Assembly (NCBI GenBank): GCA_949358305.1
Contig: OX442314.1
Location: 63,497,369 to 63,561,368, forward strand
Direction of reading: 5' to 3'
DNA length: 64,000 nt
From: Strigamia acuminata
Lineage: Eukaryota > Arthropoda > Chilopoda > Geophilomorpha > Linotaeniidae
Positions 1 through 9,679 of this stretch are shown piece after piece. Below the pieces are notes generated by a model that searched no databases, was not told the DNA's origin, and saw only the letters and a program-made list of their open reading frames with translations. Each line of letters begins with the position of its first letter. Positions within the stretch are counted from its first letter, which is position 1. The position numbers and the translations under genes were made by a program.

Positions 1-2108
1 AGTGACGCAGCTGCTGTGGCGCTTGTAACTGGAAGCGGTGGTCTTCCGGTCATTCGCGCCGTGGCCTTCGCAAAGGACCACTCGGTTCGCAACCGAACGG
101 CGGCCTCTTCTTCGGTCTCACCGTTTGCTACGACTTGCTTTATTAGCTCGGCTAAGATCGTAGGCGGGTCGAGCCTGAGGTGGTACCACAGCTCGACTTT
201 CTTCTCCGACAGGCCCATCGGCGCGGTCCAAAGGTACGTTATGGCCGCTAACGCCTGTCCTGGCGAAGGAAGAACACCAGGGTACAACACCCTAGTCATC
301 CCCGGAATTAGCTGACGCTGAAAATCCATCAGACGGGGATCATCAATGGTATTGATGTCGGAGACTTCTAGCCTTTCAGCTAGTCTCTGCCAGTCCTTCT
401 GCGACTCGGCGATCTGGGCGCTTTGGTATGCGTCCAGCTTCTGGAGCACTTCCTGCTGTGCTCTAATGGGTTGCTGCTCGTAGCAGGTCCATTGTGGGCC
501 GAATGACTCACTAAAAAATGGCCGGAGTTGCAGGTTGCTAACTCCAGCCGGCAAGCGGGAAACATATCCTTGTTCGGGCAAGCGGCTAGCATGTCCAGGT
601 ACTGGCACGCTACAGTCGGGAGAAATATCACCGACAACACGTCTCATGGCGTATGGAGTAGCCGAGTTGTCCACTTTGAACGTGGAGGCGGTTCGGCTAC
701 TTCGGGCGGACTTAATTGTGGAGTCCGATTCAAAACTCAGCGAAGACGACGAGCCAAACGACTCTGGTGTCCGTCCTCGTCGCGACTGCGGGCGTGATGG
801 CTGCGCGTCAGTCGAATATGGGCGTGATCGCTTCTGACGTTCCTCTCGATCGCGGCTTGATTCGCGGAACATCGGTCGGACTGGAACCGGCGGAGGGAGT
901 TGCCCCACCCTCAAATCCTCGTCTTGCGGCGGAGGATTGATGGCCGCTGGGGCCGGAATTTCATCTTCTTGATAAAAAGGGAGAGCGCAACGCGCTTGCT
1001 CCTCTGCCTCGTGTTCTCGAGCCAGTTGTCGATTTTCGTCGACGCGAAGCTGCACCGCGGCAGCTCGGAGTGCTTTGGACGGGAAAAATCCCGGAAAATC
1101 GTTAAAACACCCGGCGAGCGCCAACTGGTGGAGCTCGGTTTGTGTGACGGGAAGTTGTGGGTTCCCGTCACGAACGGATTTGCGATACCGTTTAACGACT
1201 TCGCGTTGTGTCGTCTTGAGGTTCTTCCTCAATTGGGTTAGAGCACCGTAATTAATTCCGGTACTCTTTAGCGCTCTTCTGCGCTCGTGACGCTCTCGTG
1301 GCGTCACTGGCCACTGGTTGTGCAGCAACTCTGCTGCAAGCGGTCCTGGGGGGCTCTCGTCGAGCGTCCACTCGATTTCGTCGACACCGTCCACGTGAAG
1401 GCGCTCGATGAATCTTCCTTTTGCACCAAATCCTTGCAGCGCTGATCTGCTGAAGTCGTGGCGCAACTTCCACCAGGTATTGTTTGCCGTCTTCAGTCTT
1501 CTGATTTTTTCGGGCAATGCCGCTCGAAAAATCAGCGGGTGCTGAGTCGGCACGTGATCGGGAAGCGCGAATGGCGTTTCTCGATCCCTCTCGATCTGTA
1601 TTCGAAGAAAAATAAATAAATTAGTTTATTTAAAAATAAACAAATAATTTCTTATTTGAAATATTTTTTAAGCTTAGCGCTTGTGGCTGTGAGTCACTAA
1701 GGGATGTTGGTTGTCATGGCAACTCCCTTCGCACATGCTTGAAGCACGTGACTTTTATAGCCGCCATTTTTATTTTTTAGCGGCTTGTGTTTGAAGTCAG
1801 GAAAAGTGAAATTACTCAATTTTTCTGACTTAAACACTTGGTAAAAATTTATTCTAATAATTTACCCGTTGTTGAAGCGTCAATTGAACGTCTTCATTTG
1901 CCCCTTCCATGGGCATTTCTCCGTCCGCCTGGAGTTGGATCGCTTCCTCGTCCATTCTCTTTCGTTTTCCGGTAATTTCGGAAATTCTTTCGTCTTGAAA
2001 GAGAAATAATACATAAATCTTATGTTTTATCAAATTTTTCATACAGAAAAATTACTTACGATCAGGTTGTCGAACTATTCGGGTCGTAACGTAGGCGATG
2101 CGATGCAT
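1..2108 (-). CDS. Element A ORF3, spliced, C-terminus beyond window
   Basis: Third ORF of element A. The main exon is open from 1595 to base 1 (531 codons, no stop) and has no ATG at its start; it begins right after a TTCTTCGAATACAG acceptor. A second exon, 1993-1866, sits between a TTTCAAG acceptor and a GTAAAT donor. A first exon, 2108-2060, carries an ATG and ends at a GTAAGT donor. The phases fit exactly: 16 codons + 1 nt, then 2 nt + 42 codons, then phase 0. Translation could also start at the ATG inside exon 2. The visible protein (about 590 aa) has an acidic N-terminus, a segment resembling the start of element B's ORF3 (an IFRAALP-type motif), a Ser/Arg-rich middle and a helical region that also aligns with B. 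No signal peptide or membrane helix is seen, so it is not an env. Function unknown; splice sites are predicted by eye. Confidence 0.7.
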
Positions 2109-2297
2109 ACACTCTCGAAACTTTTGAAAAAGTGACTAAGTTCGTTGATTGCAAACACGAACTTGGATTAGAGACGCTTTGTGACGTCACTAATTATAAC
2201 GTATGATTAACGTTGTCATTCGAGTGGGTACTACGAATGACGTCACGAGATTGCTTTCTCGGATCTTTTGGGTAAACCCAAAAGGTGAAAGACAACA
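2109..2297 (-). promoter_or_regulatory. pol-ORF3 gap with two CRE palindromes
   Basis: The spacer between the pol stop and the first ORF3 exon of element A. It contains two perfect TGACGTCA palindromes (2182-2189 and 2238-2245), the consensus site of CREB/ATF-type bZIP factors. No coding frame is seen. The position suits an internal promoter for a separate ORF3 transcript. The alternative is a leader region of a spliced genomic RNA. Motifs are directly visible; the function is inferred. Confidence 0.4.
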
Positions 2298-5200
2298 CTA
2301 TGTCTTGGCTCGCGGAACGCGAGATCTCAAGTTGTACTTTGACTTTCGCGAAGTACAATCCAACTTGTTTAGATTGTCATCAGCATCGTCTCCAATGTCA
2401 GATGAGTTATATACTTCATTGTTTGAAATTTTCTCTTTTTCTAAAAACATTTCCTTTTCTAGATTTTCATCAAGAGAAACATTTTCAAGTCGCTGGTTTA
2501 TTTCATCGACTTCGTTATTTTTGAGTTTCGATTTTTTACTCGATTCCGTGTTTTCGACAGGAATTTTGGATAATTTAGCATCATCCAAGGTATTAACAAT
2601 ATTTTTTGTTTTTTGACCCACTTCCTCCCCTTCCAGCCAAATTTCTTGGTTGAAAACGGGAAAGTACGGCATTAATTCAGTGCCGTGAACAGCTGGATAA
2701 ATTTTATTATCACTCAGCCGTCGAAGTTGAAAGGCGCCTCCTTGTAACCTTTTGATAATTACATAAGGCCCATTCCTTTTCGGTGAAATGCCTGCTGCTA
2801 TTCCTTTAGCGGCATTTGAGAGAATATGAGACTCTCGCCAGACTAAATCATTTTGTCTGAAGTTGTCGAATTTCTTATCTGATTTTTCAGCTTCGACACG
2901 GCGTCTCAAATCTAAGACGTGAGACATCATATGCTGATACGTCTCTGCAATTATTGTTTCTAATTTCTGAACATATAAATGCGGATTTTTTGGATCAATG
3001 ACTAAAATTCCTTCCGGAATTCTTGGATCCCAAGGAATTCTTAATTCTCGGAAAAAATTTAAGAAAGCAGGAGAATAATCTCTGCCTCTTGTTACAGTTG
3101 TTCTCAAACTGAATGCAAATTCGCGTAGATACTCATCCCATTGGTCATGAATATCTAAATAAATCGAAACTAAATATTTAATATCTCGATTGGTTCTCTC
3201 CACAGGATTGCTTTGTGGATGATAAATCGATGTCGGTGTTCGCGACATGTCGAATTTTTTGCAAAATTCTTTATAGACCTGTGATCGAAATTGTGGTCCA
3301 TTATCACTTATGATTTGTCTCGGAAATCCGAAAGTCATTGATAAGTGATAAATTGTGTTGGCAACTTTTATTGCCGTTGGATTACACATTGGAAATAATT
3401 CGGGCCAATGTGTAGCGACATCTACGATGACGCAAATGTGGGTATTGTTTTTTCTGGTTCTTGGTTTGGGACCAGACAAATCCACACTGAGGCAGTCAAA
3501 TGGTCCAAATGGTCCAATTTGAGCGCCTTCAATTTCGGTCTTTGATCTCGGCTTACATGCCTGACATCCTTGACAATGTTGAATAAAACGTGTAATATCA
3601 CGTTTCATACCTTTCCAGGTATAAACTCTTCGAGTTCGGTACATTGTCCTCGCAATGCCTGGGTGGCCGGACAGTGGATGTCCGTGCATCAACCAAATGA
3701 TTTTATAAATCAATTTTCTTGGCACAACAACTTTAAGTGCCCTACCATCCTCTCCCAATTCATCGGTGGAGGTAGGATGATAATGGAGTAGCATATCTTC
3801 TTCAATGAGATAAGTACTCGCGTGTCTTTCAAAGTTTCTTCTTTGAAGACGAGTTACTATGTAACTTGGATATTGCTTGTTTAGCAAGTAATTGCGAATA
3901 TGTTGGCAAAATTCGTCTGCTTTTTGCGCTGCAATAATGTCATCTCTCGTTGGAGGATCACATTCTAATTGCTTCGCAATTTTAGCTGCAAATGCTTTAA
4001 TTAAAACATTTGTTGTTGGCAGCTCGAATTTTTTAGCCATCATAGCTCTTAATTCGACGTCAGGGGTTCCTGACGGATCATGCATGTTAATACAAAAATT
4101 AATTAATGCTTGATCGTCGTCATTAACTATTATTGACTTGGGTAATTCGTTCAATTTTCCCATTTGCCAACTTCGGCAAGGAGATGGACAATATGATAAT
4201 AAATCATCATTATCGCCATCGTCTTCTGGTTCGTCAGGTGCGCTGACAGGTGCACGTGACAATGCGTCTGCTATTACATTTAGCGGACCTTTGACGTATT
4301 GTATTTCGAACGAATACGCCATCAGCTCCATTTGCCAACGAGCTAATCTGCCCGACGGGTCAGATAACGACATCAACCACTTAAGTGCTTGGTGATCCGT
4401 TTGTACAGTGAATGTAGTGTACTCTAAGTATGGGCGAAATTTGCGTAATCCCCATACTACTGCGAGACATTCTAATTCTGTCACAGTATAATTCTTTTCA
4501 GCGGGTTGCAAGCTTCTGCTTGCATACACGCATGGCATTTCGACTTCTTGGCCATCCACAATTTTCTTTTGTGTAAGGGCTGCACCCAACCCTTGTTTAC
4601 TGGCGTCAGTATGAACAATAAATGGCATGTACAAGTCAGGCATCTTCATTGTTTCAGCATTCGTAAGCAAGTCTTTTATTGCGTCGAATGCTGCCTGATG
4701 ATGCAGTTCCCAATCGAACTCCGCATCTTTCTTCAAGAGAGGCCTTAGTGGTTCTGCCACTGTGGCCAAATTCTTGATTAGGCGGTGAAAGAAATTCACC
4801 ATGCCTAGAAATCTTTGTAATTCCTTAAGATTGGTAGGAGCCGGAAATTGCGTAATTGCAGCGACTTTTTTAGGGTCTACTGCAAGTCCTTCTACTCCTA
4901 CTTTGTAGCCTAGAAAAATTAATTCCTTTCTACAGAGATGCGTCTTGCCAGGGTGCGCATGTAAATTAGCTTCTGCCAATTTTTTAAACACTATATCTAA
5001 ATGTTTAATGTGTTCTTCGAACGATTTGGATACAATAATTATGTCATCCAAATATGCCCATGCAAATTTTCTGTAAACGTCACCCAAAACCTTTTCCATC
5101 AATTCTTGGAAAGTAGTTGGTGCGTTTACTAATCCGAAAGGCATGACTAAAAACATTAGTCTTCCCATTGGGCTCCAGAAGGCAGTTTTTTCTCTGTCTT

Positions 5201-6557
5201 CAGGTCGCAATTCTATCTGCCAATATCCCTTGGTCAGATCTATAGTACTGACCCATTCGAATTCTCCGATTTCTCGCAGAATTTCCTCAATTGTTGGCAT
5301 TTGAGGTGGGTTGTACTTAGTATGTGTATTGATGGGGCGAAAATCAATGCACAAGCGTGGGTCGTTTCCTGGTCGCATGACTAGGACTGGCCGCATTCCG
5401 TAATCGCCTTCAGCTTTGACGACTACGCCTTTGTCAATCATGTCTTGACAAAGTTGTCTGATTATTTCCCTTTTTTGAGGGTTTATGCTCTTAAAGGGGA
5501 CACGGATGGGTTTCTCCGTGTCAAGCTCAATTTTGTGCTTAACCAGGTGTGTTTTACCTGGATCTTTAGAAATAATCCTTTTATGTTTGGATAACATCTT
5601 TTCTAATAATTTGGATTGCTCCAAATTTAAGTTAGCTTCTTCGACTAACTTTTGGATGAAATTCTCTTCATCAATTTTGCCTTGAGTTACACTTGCAGCG
5701 TAAGCTTTTGCAAAGGTCATAAATGAGGAATCGGGTTCCTCTATTTTCTCCAAATAACGATCCAGCAACGCTTGTGGAATGTAGGGTAAATCTGCATCCA
5801 TAGGTTGCGTGAAATTCCAAGACATCGTCTGTGGATTAGGTTGGATTTTTAATTTATTCATAAAATCGCAACCCAATAGTACCATTGGATACTTATTTGG
5901 TATTACGATGAACGGATGACGTAACGTGCCATGTGTCCATCGAAATGAAAGATGGATGGTTCCATCTGGAGTGACTTCTTCACTTGCCGTCGTAACTCTG
6001 ACACCAGGTCCGATAGGTCGTAGATATTTTTCTAGACCTAATTGATTAATAACTGAAGTGGCTAGGAAGCTTTTATTTGCTCCTGAGTCCAACATTCCGG
6101 TTATTACACCTTTTAACGTTTCTAACTTTAACGTCGGAAGGTCTTGGCTGTTTGGTATTCCAGCCACTTTGCACTCAAACTTGCGCAATTTATGAGGAAT
6201 TGTAATTGGAGGCTCCAAAGGCAATTCATCTAATAACTCATTGGTATCAAGAGTTGTAGTTGCAAATAACTTAATGCATTCCTCAATTCCAGGTGTCTCT
6301 GGAACTGAGCTTGGTCTATCGTCTTTAACTTCGACTTTATCTTGAATATTGGAAGTGTCTTCTTCAGTCGGGGTTTCGCCGACAATCTCCTTTTTTACAT
6401 CAAGAGATCCTTTTTCTTTTAGTTCTGTTTGACGAATTAATTCATCAATAACTTCTCCAACATCTTCCATTATCTTCAGATTTTCATTCTCTGATTCCGA
6501 TTTCGGAGGTGACGCAGCGTCCACTAGACCTGATGGATCTGCGTCTACAAGTTTTTT
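2298..6557 (-). CDS. pol: Element A pol polyprotein (protease, RT, RNase H, integrase)
   Basis: Pol of a Ty3/gypsy element, which makes and integrates the DNA copy. The first possible ATG-like codon is a GTG at 6524, and the frame stays open upstream into the end of gag, so it is expressed as a Gag-Pol fusion by -1 frameshifting at 6551-6557. Numbered from that GTG: protease active site DSGA at about 146-149; RT with FRPIN, MPFGL and YLDD (about 491-494); RNase H acidic residues near 640, 683, 710 and 753; integrase zinc finger H949/H954/C984/C987; catalytic triad D1015, D1074, E1109; and a GPY motif near 1270. There is no chromodomain. The tail is Lys/Asp-rich and ends before the ORF3 spacer. 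The visible frame is 1408 aa, long for pol alone but normal for this pair of elements. All catalytic residues are present. Confidence 0.95.
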   Translation of the reverse strand, partial: KKLVDADPSGLVDAASPPKSESENENLKIMEDVGEVIDELIRQTELKEKGSLDVKKEIVGETPTEEDTSNIQDKVEVKDDRPSSVPETPGIEECIKLFATTTLDTNELLDELPLEPPITIPHKLRKFECKVAGIPNSQDLPTLKLETLKGVITGMLDSGANKSFLATSVINQLGLEKYLRPIGPGVRVTTASEEVTPDGTIHLSFRWTHGTLRHPFIVIPNKYPMVLLGCDFMNKLKIQPNPQTMSWNFTQPMDADLPYIPQALLDRYLEKIEEPDSSFMTFAKAYAASVTQGKIDEENFIQKLVEEANLNLEQSKLLEKMLSKHKRIISKDPGKTHLVKHKIELDTEKPIRVPFKSINPQKREIIRQLCQDMIDKGVVVKAEGDYGMRPVLVMRPGNDPRLCIDFRPINTHTKYNPPQMPTIEEILREIGEFEWVSTIDLTKGYWQIELRPEDREKTAFWSPMGRLMFLVMPFGLVNAPTTFQELMEKVLGDVYRKFAWAYLDDIIIVSKSFEEHIKHLDIVFKKLAEANLHAHPGKTHLCRKELIFLGYKVGVEGLAVDPKKVAAITQFPAPTNLKELQRFLGMVNFFHRLIKNLATVAEPLRPLLKKDAEFDWELHHQAAFDAIKDLLTNAETMKMPDLYMPFIVHTDASKQGLGAALTQKKIVDGQEVEMPCVYASRSLQPAEKNYTVTELECLAVVWGLRKFRPYLEYTTFTVQTDHQALKWLMSLSDPSGRLARWQMELMAYSFEIQYVKGPLNVIADALSRAPVSAPDEPEDDGDNDDLLSYCPSPCRSWQMGKLNELPKSIIVNDDDQALINFCINMHDPSGTPDVELRAMMAKKFELPTTNVLIKAFAAKIAKQLECDPPTRDDIIAAQKADEFCQHIRNYLLNKQYPSYIVTRLQRRNFERHASTYLIEEDMLLHYHPTSTDELGEDGRALKVVVPRKLIYKIIWLMHGHPLSGHPGIARTMYRTRRVYTWKGMKRDITRFIQHCQGCQACKPRSKTEIEGAQIGPFGPFDCLSVDLSGPKPRTRKNNTHICVIVDVATHWPELFPMCNPTAIKVANTIYHLSMTFGFPRQIISDNGPQFRSQVYKEFCKKFDMSRTPTSIYHPQSNPVERTNRDIKYLVSIYLDIHDQWDEYLREFAFSLRTTVTRGRDYSPAFLNFFRELRIPWDPRIPEGILVIDPKNPHLYVQKLETIIAETYQHMMSHVLDLRRRVEAEKSDKKFDNFRQNDLVWRESHILSNAAKGIAAGISPKRNGPYVIIKRLQGGAFQLRRLSDNKIYPAVHGTELMPYFPVFNQEIWLEGEEVGQKTKNIVNTLDDAKLSKIPVENTESSKKSKLKNNEVDEINQRLENVSLDENLEKEMFLEKEKISNNEVYNSSDIGDDADDNLNKLDCTSRKSKYNLRSRVPRAKT
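6511..6557 (-). promoter_or_regulatory. -1 ribosomal frameshift signal of element A
   Basis: On the minus strand the gag frame reads CGA AAA AAC TTG TAG, giving the canonical slippery heptamer A AAA AAC (plus coordinates 6551-6557) two codons before the gag stop. Five nucleotides downstream a perfect 7-bp stem, GACGCAG/CTGCGTC, forms between 6539-6545 and 6511-6517 around a 21-nt loop. Pol lies in exactly the -1 frame and has no usable ATG. Element B has the same heptamer and nearly the same stem. Confidence 0.8.
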
Positions 6558-9500
6558 CGAAACATGTCAGTTATGATCTTGACTGCTTTTTCAAACTCAG
6601 CTGTTGACACTGGTTTGTCCTTTTTAGAGGAAGGGCAGTCTTTTTGCCAATGCCCTAATTTTTTGCATAAATTGCATGGATCAGTGGCAGGCGATTTCTT
6701 TTTCGTTGCTGCTGGCGAGGCAGAACGAGAACGAGCGTCAGACCGGCGCTCTGGCGACACCGCAGGTGACTTTGAATTCCTTTCGGTATTCACCTTTGAT
6801 GCGTCAAATGAAACATTTTTTGGTTTCATCCTTGGCTTCCATTTGCCCGCAACGGGGTTATTTTTTGCTAACAACGCCGCTGCTTTGGCCAATAAAGCCA
6901 TCGTCTCGTCTCCTGTTTCCTCCTCCTCTTCAGCTTCTTCAGCTTCAGACGACGGAGTTTCAGCTCCAGTTATATTTGCGTGTAACTTAGGGACTGAATG
7001 AGGATTTTTGACGTCCTTTTTGGAAGATTCTTTTTTCGAACTCTTCTCATCCACTTCGTCTAGAAAGTCTTCGTAACTAGGTGGCTGCAACAATTTCAAA
7101 CCATTAAAGGTTTCATTGTTTTGCTCAGCGAGTCTTTTCTCTCGCTTTAAGTACGCTGACCTTTCGGCTTCTGTAAGATAAGCTTTGTACTTTTCGTCAA
7201 TGCGCAATTGATTGACTTCCATGAATTCGTTTAACTCGGAGAATTTCCCCGGGTCGGGAGCGTCCGACATCATCAGAATATTTTTACTATATTCTGTGAG
7301 GCCAGCTCTAAACTGATCATCTGCTGTTGCATCAGTAACAGCATGTGGCATTCTGCCAAGCAGATTCTCTGCTCTTAGCATGTACGAATGTAAGCTTTCG
7401 CCTTTTCGTTGCTTAAGACATCTCCAGAGCGTTTTGATGTCTTCGCTCGATTCACCAAATTTAAACATAAATTGTTTAACGAAGTCATCCCACTTCGTGA
7501 AGTCTTTCCTGCGAAACCACTCCTTGACACCGCCAACTAGTATTCTTGGTACTAGATGGGCCAATGCACCTTCACAGCTAAAACTGTGAACTTTGCCTAG
7601 TTCGAATATTTCCAGCAAGAGGTTTGACCCTGCTTGCCAATTTCCATTATAGGCATGTGGGATAACTCGATCCCATCTAATGAACTTTTCATCTGTTGTT
7701 TGATGAGTCCATTTATCAGAAGTAAATTCACTTATTTTTTGCAAAATAATTTTATCCCTTCTGCTTTTTCGCTGTTGTTGAGCATTTTGCCTCAACAACT
7801 GGTCAATCTCATCTTTCGTGTAGAAATCGGGTCTTTGAGTTCTACTACGTGTTCTGTGACGAGATCGCCCTCTCACACTGGGACGCGAGGAATCTGTATC
7901 TGACGCAGATTCATGATTCGGATTTGGCGGCGGATCAGGGTCCGGAGGATCGTCGCCATCTGGCGGACGACGGTCTCCATTTGGTGGTCCCCTTCCATTT
8001 CGATTGCCATTCGAATTGTGGTCACGTGAGTGGCCACCTCCATGTCCATCTGAACTATCTCCACCTGGTGGGTCACCACCTGGCGGATTTCCACGGTATC
8101 TCGGCCCATCACGGATGTCGTTATGACAATCTCGTTTTGGTGAGCCTTCTCGCGGATTATCGTGTGACCGTCCACGATCGTGTGGTTTCTCACGTTCTTT
8201 ATTCTTTTTCTCTAGCATTCCGATTAATCGGTCGCTATTGCTAAAGAATCGATCCGAATCTTGCGTAACTTTTGGGGAATGATATTCGGTCGGGTCTGGT
8301 TGTCGCTTTCGCTTTTTGCGACTGTGATGACTGTTACGGCTTCCACGACTACTGCGTGAGTCATCACTGTCAGTCCAACTTGATTGTCGACTGACTTTTG
8401 GTTTAGCTGATGTTAAATCAATCAACTCAGGTGATTTGGAAGCACCTTTTTGCAAAACTGGGGCTGGCTTTGCAAAATTATCTTCGCCACAAACGTCTTG
8501 TACTTTTTGTACTACTACTGCAAAGTTCTCTTGTACCGTCAATAGATCTGCGCGAAGAATTTCGTTTTCACGAGCTTGCGCAGCTAAGTCGGCACGTAAT
8601 AACTGCTCTGCAGTACTTTGACTTTTGGCGGCTAGACCAGCATCAATTACGGACTGCTGTCGAGCGAGAAATACTTCGTTTTCTCGTTGTGCTAATCTCT
8701 TAGCTCTTGCTGCTTGCTCTGCAGCATGATTCTCGTAATTTCGAGAAGTGGAGGGAATTACTTCCCTCGCTCGAACTGGGGCGGTTAGTTCGGCAGTCAT
8801 TAAATTTGTGTTGGCTTCTCGCAAATTTGCGTTGGCCAATCTCAAATTTTCATTAGCAATTTCTAAATCTTTTTGGGCTTGATTTAGTTGCTCGAGCCTT
8901 TGTTGTTGCTCTTCGTCAGTAATTAGCCAGGAAGCTTTTTCCTGTTCTAATTGTAACAACTTAACATGGTCATTCGCACGTTGTTGTTTTAGTTCGGCAT
9001 TTTGCTGATGCATTTCTGCACGCATTCGCTCGAACTCTGCTTGCAAGCTTGTTCTGACGATTTCAACGTCTTTTTGGCTTTGTTTGCGAACCATAGCTTT
9101 GTGGATTTGTTCCACAGTCATTTCGCTAGTGACTTTTACTCCCTCGAGCCTAGCTTGCTCACGGAGTGCGTCCATCATGGTAACACGCACGGGAGAATGA
9201 GAAACTTCCATATTGGAGTTCTCAGAATCTTGTTGTGCTGCACCTTGAACCGGTGATGAATTCAGCGAGTGCTCCGCACTTGATGATTGAATTCGTAAAT
9301 TCAAATCATCGTTTTGCGACTTGGAACGGCCACTTCCAGTTGGATTGTTTAAGTCCAACTGGCCGCTTGGCGGGGATGGCTTTTGTCGCTCCAACGCTTG
9401 CGTGAATTCATTCACGATTAACTGTGCCGAGTTACAGTTAGCTGTTTGATCCATAGTTTCAAACAGTTCTTGTGACTCAGTCACTTCTTGATCCACGGCT

Positions 9501-9568
9501 GGTAGATCGATCGCCACTCGTCTCTTCGCTGGTCTGCCTCTCGGTCTCTTTTCTGAAGGAGTCGCCAT
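6545..9568 (-). CDS. gag: Element A gag polyprotein (1007 aa)
   Basis: Structural protein of element A, forming the particle and binding the RNA. The ATG at 9568 is the first after the primer binding site, with a 91-nt leader. The order is: a Pro/Arg-rich start; a long Gln/Glu/Leu/Ala-rich segment (roughly residues 150-350) with coiled-coil character; a Ser/Arg/His-rich and then Gly/Pro/Asp-rich charged linker; a capsid-like domain (roughly 600-760) with a KEWF and WDDFVKQF-type signature of retrotransposon gag; and one CX2CX4HX4C zinc knuckle at 965-978. The protein ends 9 codons after KIITDM with TAG at 6547-6545. At about 1000 aa it is roughly two to three times the usual gypsy gag, mostly through the N-terminal coiled coil and linker. 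Element B's gag has the same plan. Confidence 0.92.
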   Translation of the reverse strand: MATPSEKRPRGRPAKRRVAIDLPAVDQEVTESQELFETMDQTANCNSAQLIVNEFTQALERQKPSPPSGQLDLNNPTGSGRSKSQNDDLNLRIQSSSAEHSLNSSPVQGAAQQDSENSNMEVSHSPVRVTMMDALREQARLEGVKVTSEMTVEQIHKAMVRKQSQKDVEIVRTSLQAEFERMRAEMHQQNAELKQQRANDHVKLLQLEQEKASWLITDEEQQQRLEQLNQAQKDLEIANENLRLANANLREANTNLMTAELTAPVRAREVIPSTSRNYENHAAEQAARAKRLAQRENEVFLARQQSVIDAGLAAKSQSTAEQLLRADLAAQARENEILRADLLTVQENFAVVVQKVQDVCGEDNFAKPAPVLQKGASKSPELIDLTSAKPKVSRQSSWTDSDDSRSSRGSRNSHHSRKKRKRQPDPTEYHSPKVTQDSDRFFSNSDRLIGMLEKKNKEREKPHDRGRSHDNPREGSPKRDCHNDIRDGPRYRGNPPGGDPPGGDSSDGHGGGHSRDHNSNGNRNGRGPPNGDRRPPDGDDPPDPDPPPNPNHESASDTDSSRPSVRGRSRHRTRSRTQRPDFYTKDEIDQLLRQNAQQQRKSRRDKIILQKISEFTSDKWTHQTTDEKFIRWDRVIPHAYNGNWQAGSNLLLEIFELGKVHSFSCEGALAHLVPRILVGGVKEWFRRKDFTKWDDFVKQFMFKFGESSEDIKTLWRCLKQRKGESLHSYMLRAENLLGRMPHAVTDATADDQFRAGLTEYSKNILMMSDAPDPGKFSELNEFMEVNQLRIDEKYKAYLTEAERSAYLKREKRLAEQNNETFNGLKLLQPPSYEDFLDEVDEKSSKKESSKKDVKNPHSVPKLHANITGAETPSSEAEEAEEEEETGDETMALLAKAAALLAKNNPVAGKWKPRMKPKNVSFDASKVNTERNSKSPAVSPERRSDARSRSASPAATKKKSPATDPCNLCKKLGHWQKDCPSSKKDKPVSTAEFEKAVKIITDMFRKNL

Positions 9569-9659
9569 TTTTCAATGAGGATTTAGAAAGGATAGAGAAG
9601 AAAGATAAGCAAGATAAAAATGGCGGGTAAATTTTAACTAACAAAGTTATACAATGACT

Positions 9660-9677
9660 ATCCCGGACGGGCCCCCA
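9660..9677 (-). promoter_or_regulatory. Primer binding site, tRNA-Pro-like (element A)
   Basis: Minus-strand TGGGGGCCCGTCCGGGAT, two nucleotides inside the 5' LTR. From memory of eukaryotic tRNA-Pro, whose 3' end is ATCCCGGACGAGCCCCCA, this complements 17 of 18 bases. The discriminator C is a tRNA-Pro trait. Element B uses the same type of site. Confidence 0.75.
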
Positions 9678-9679
9678 CG

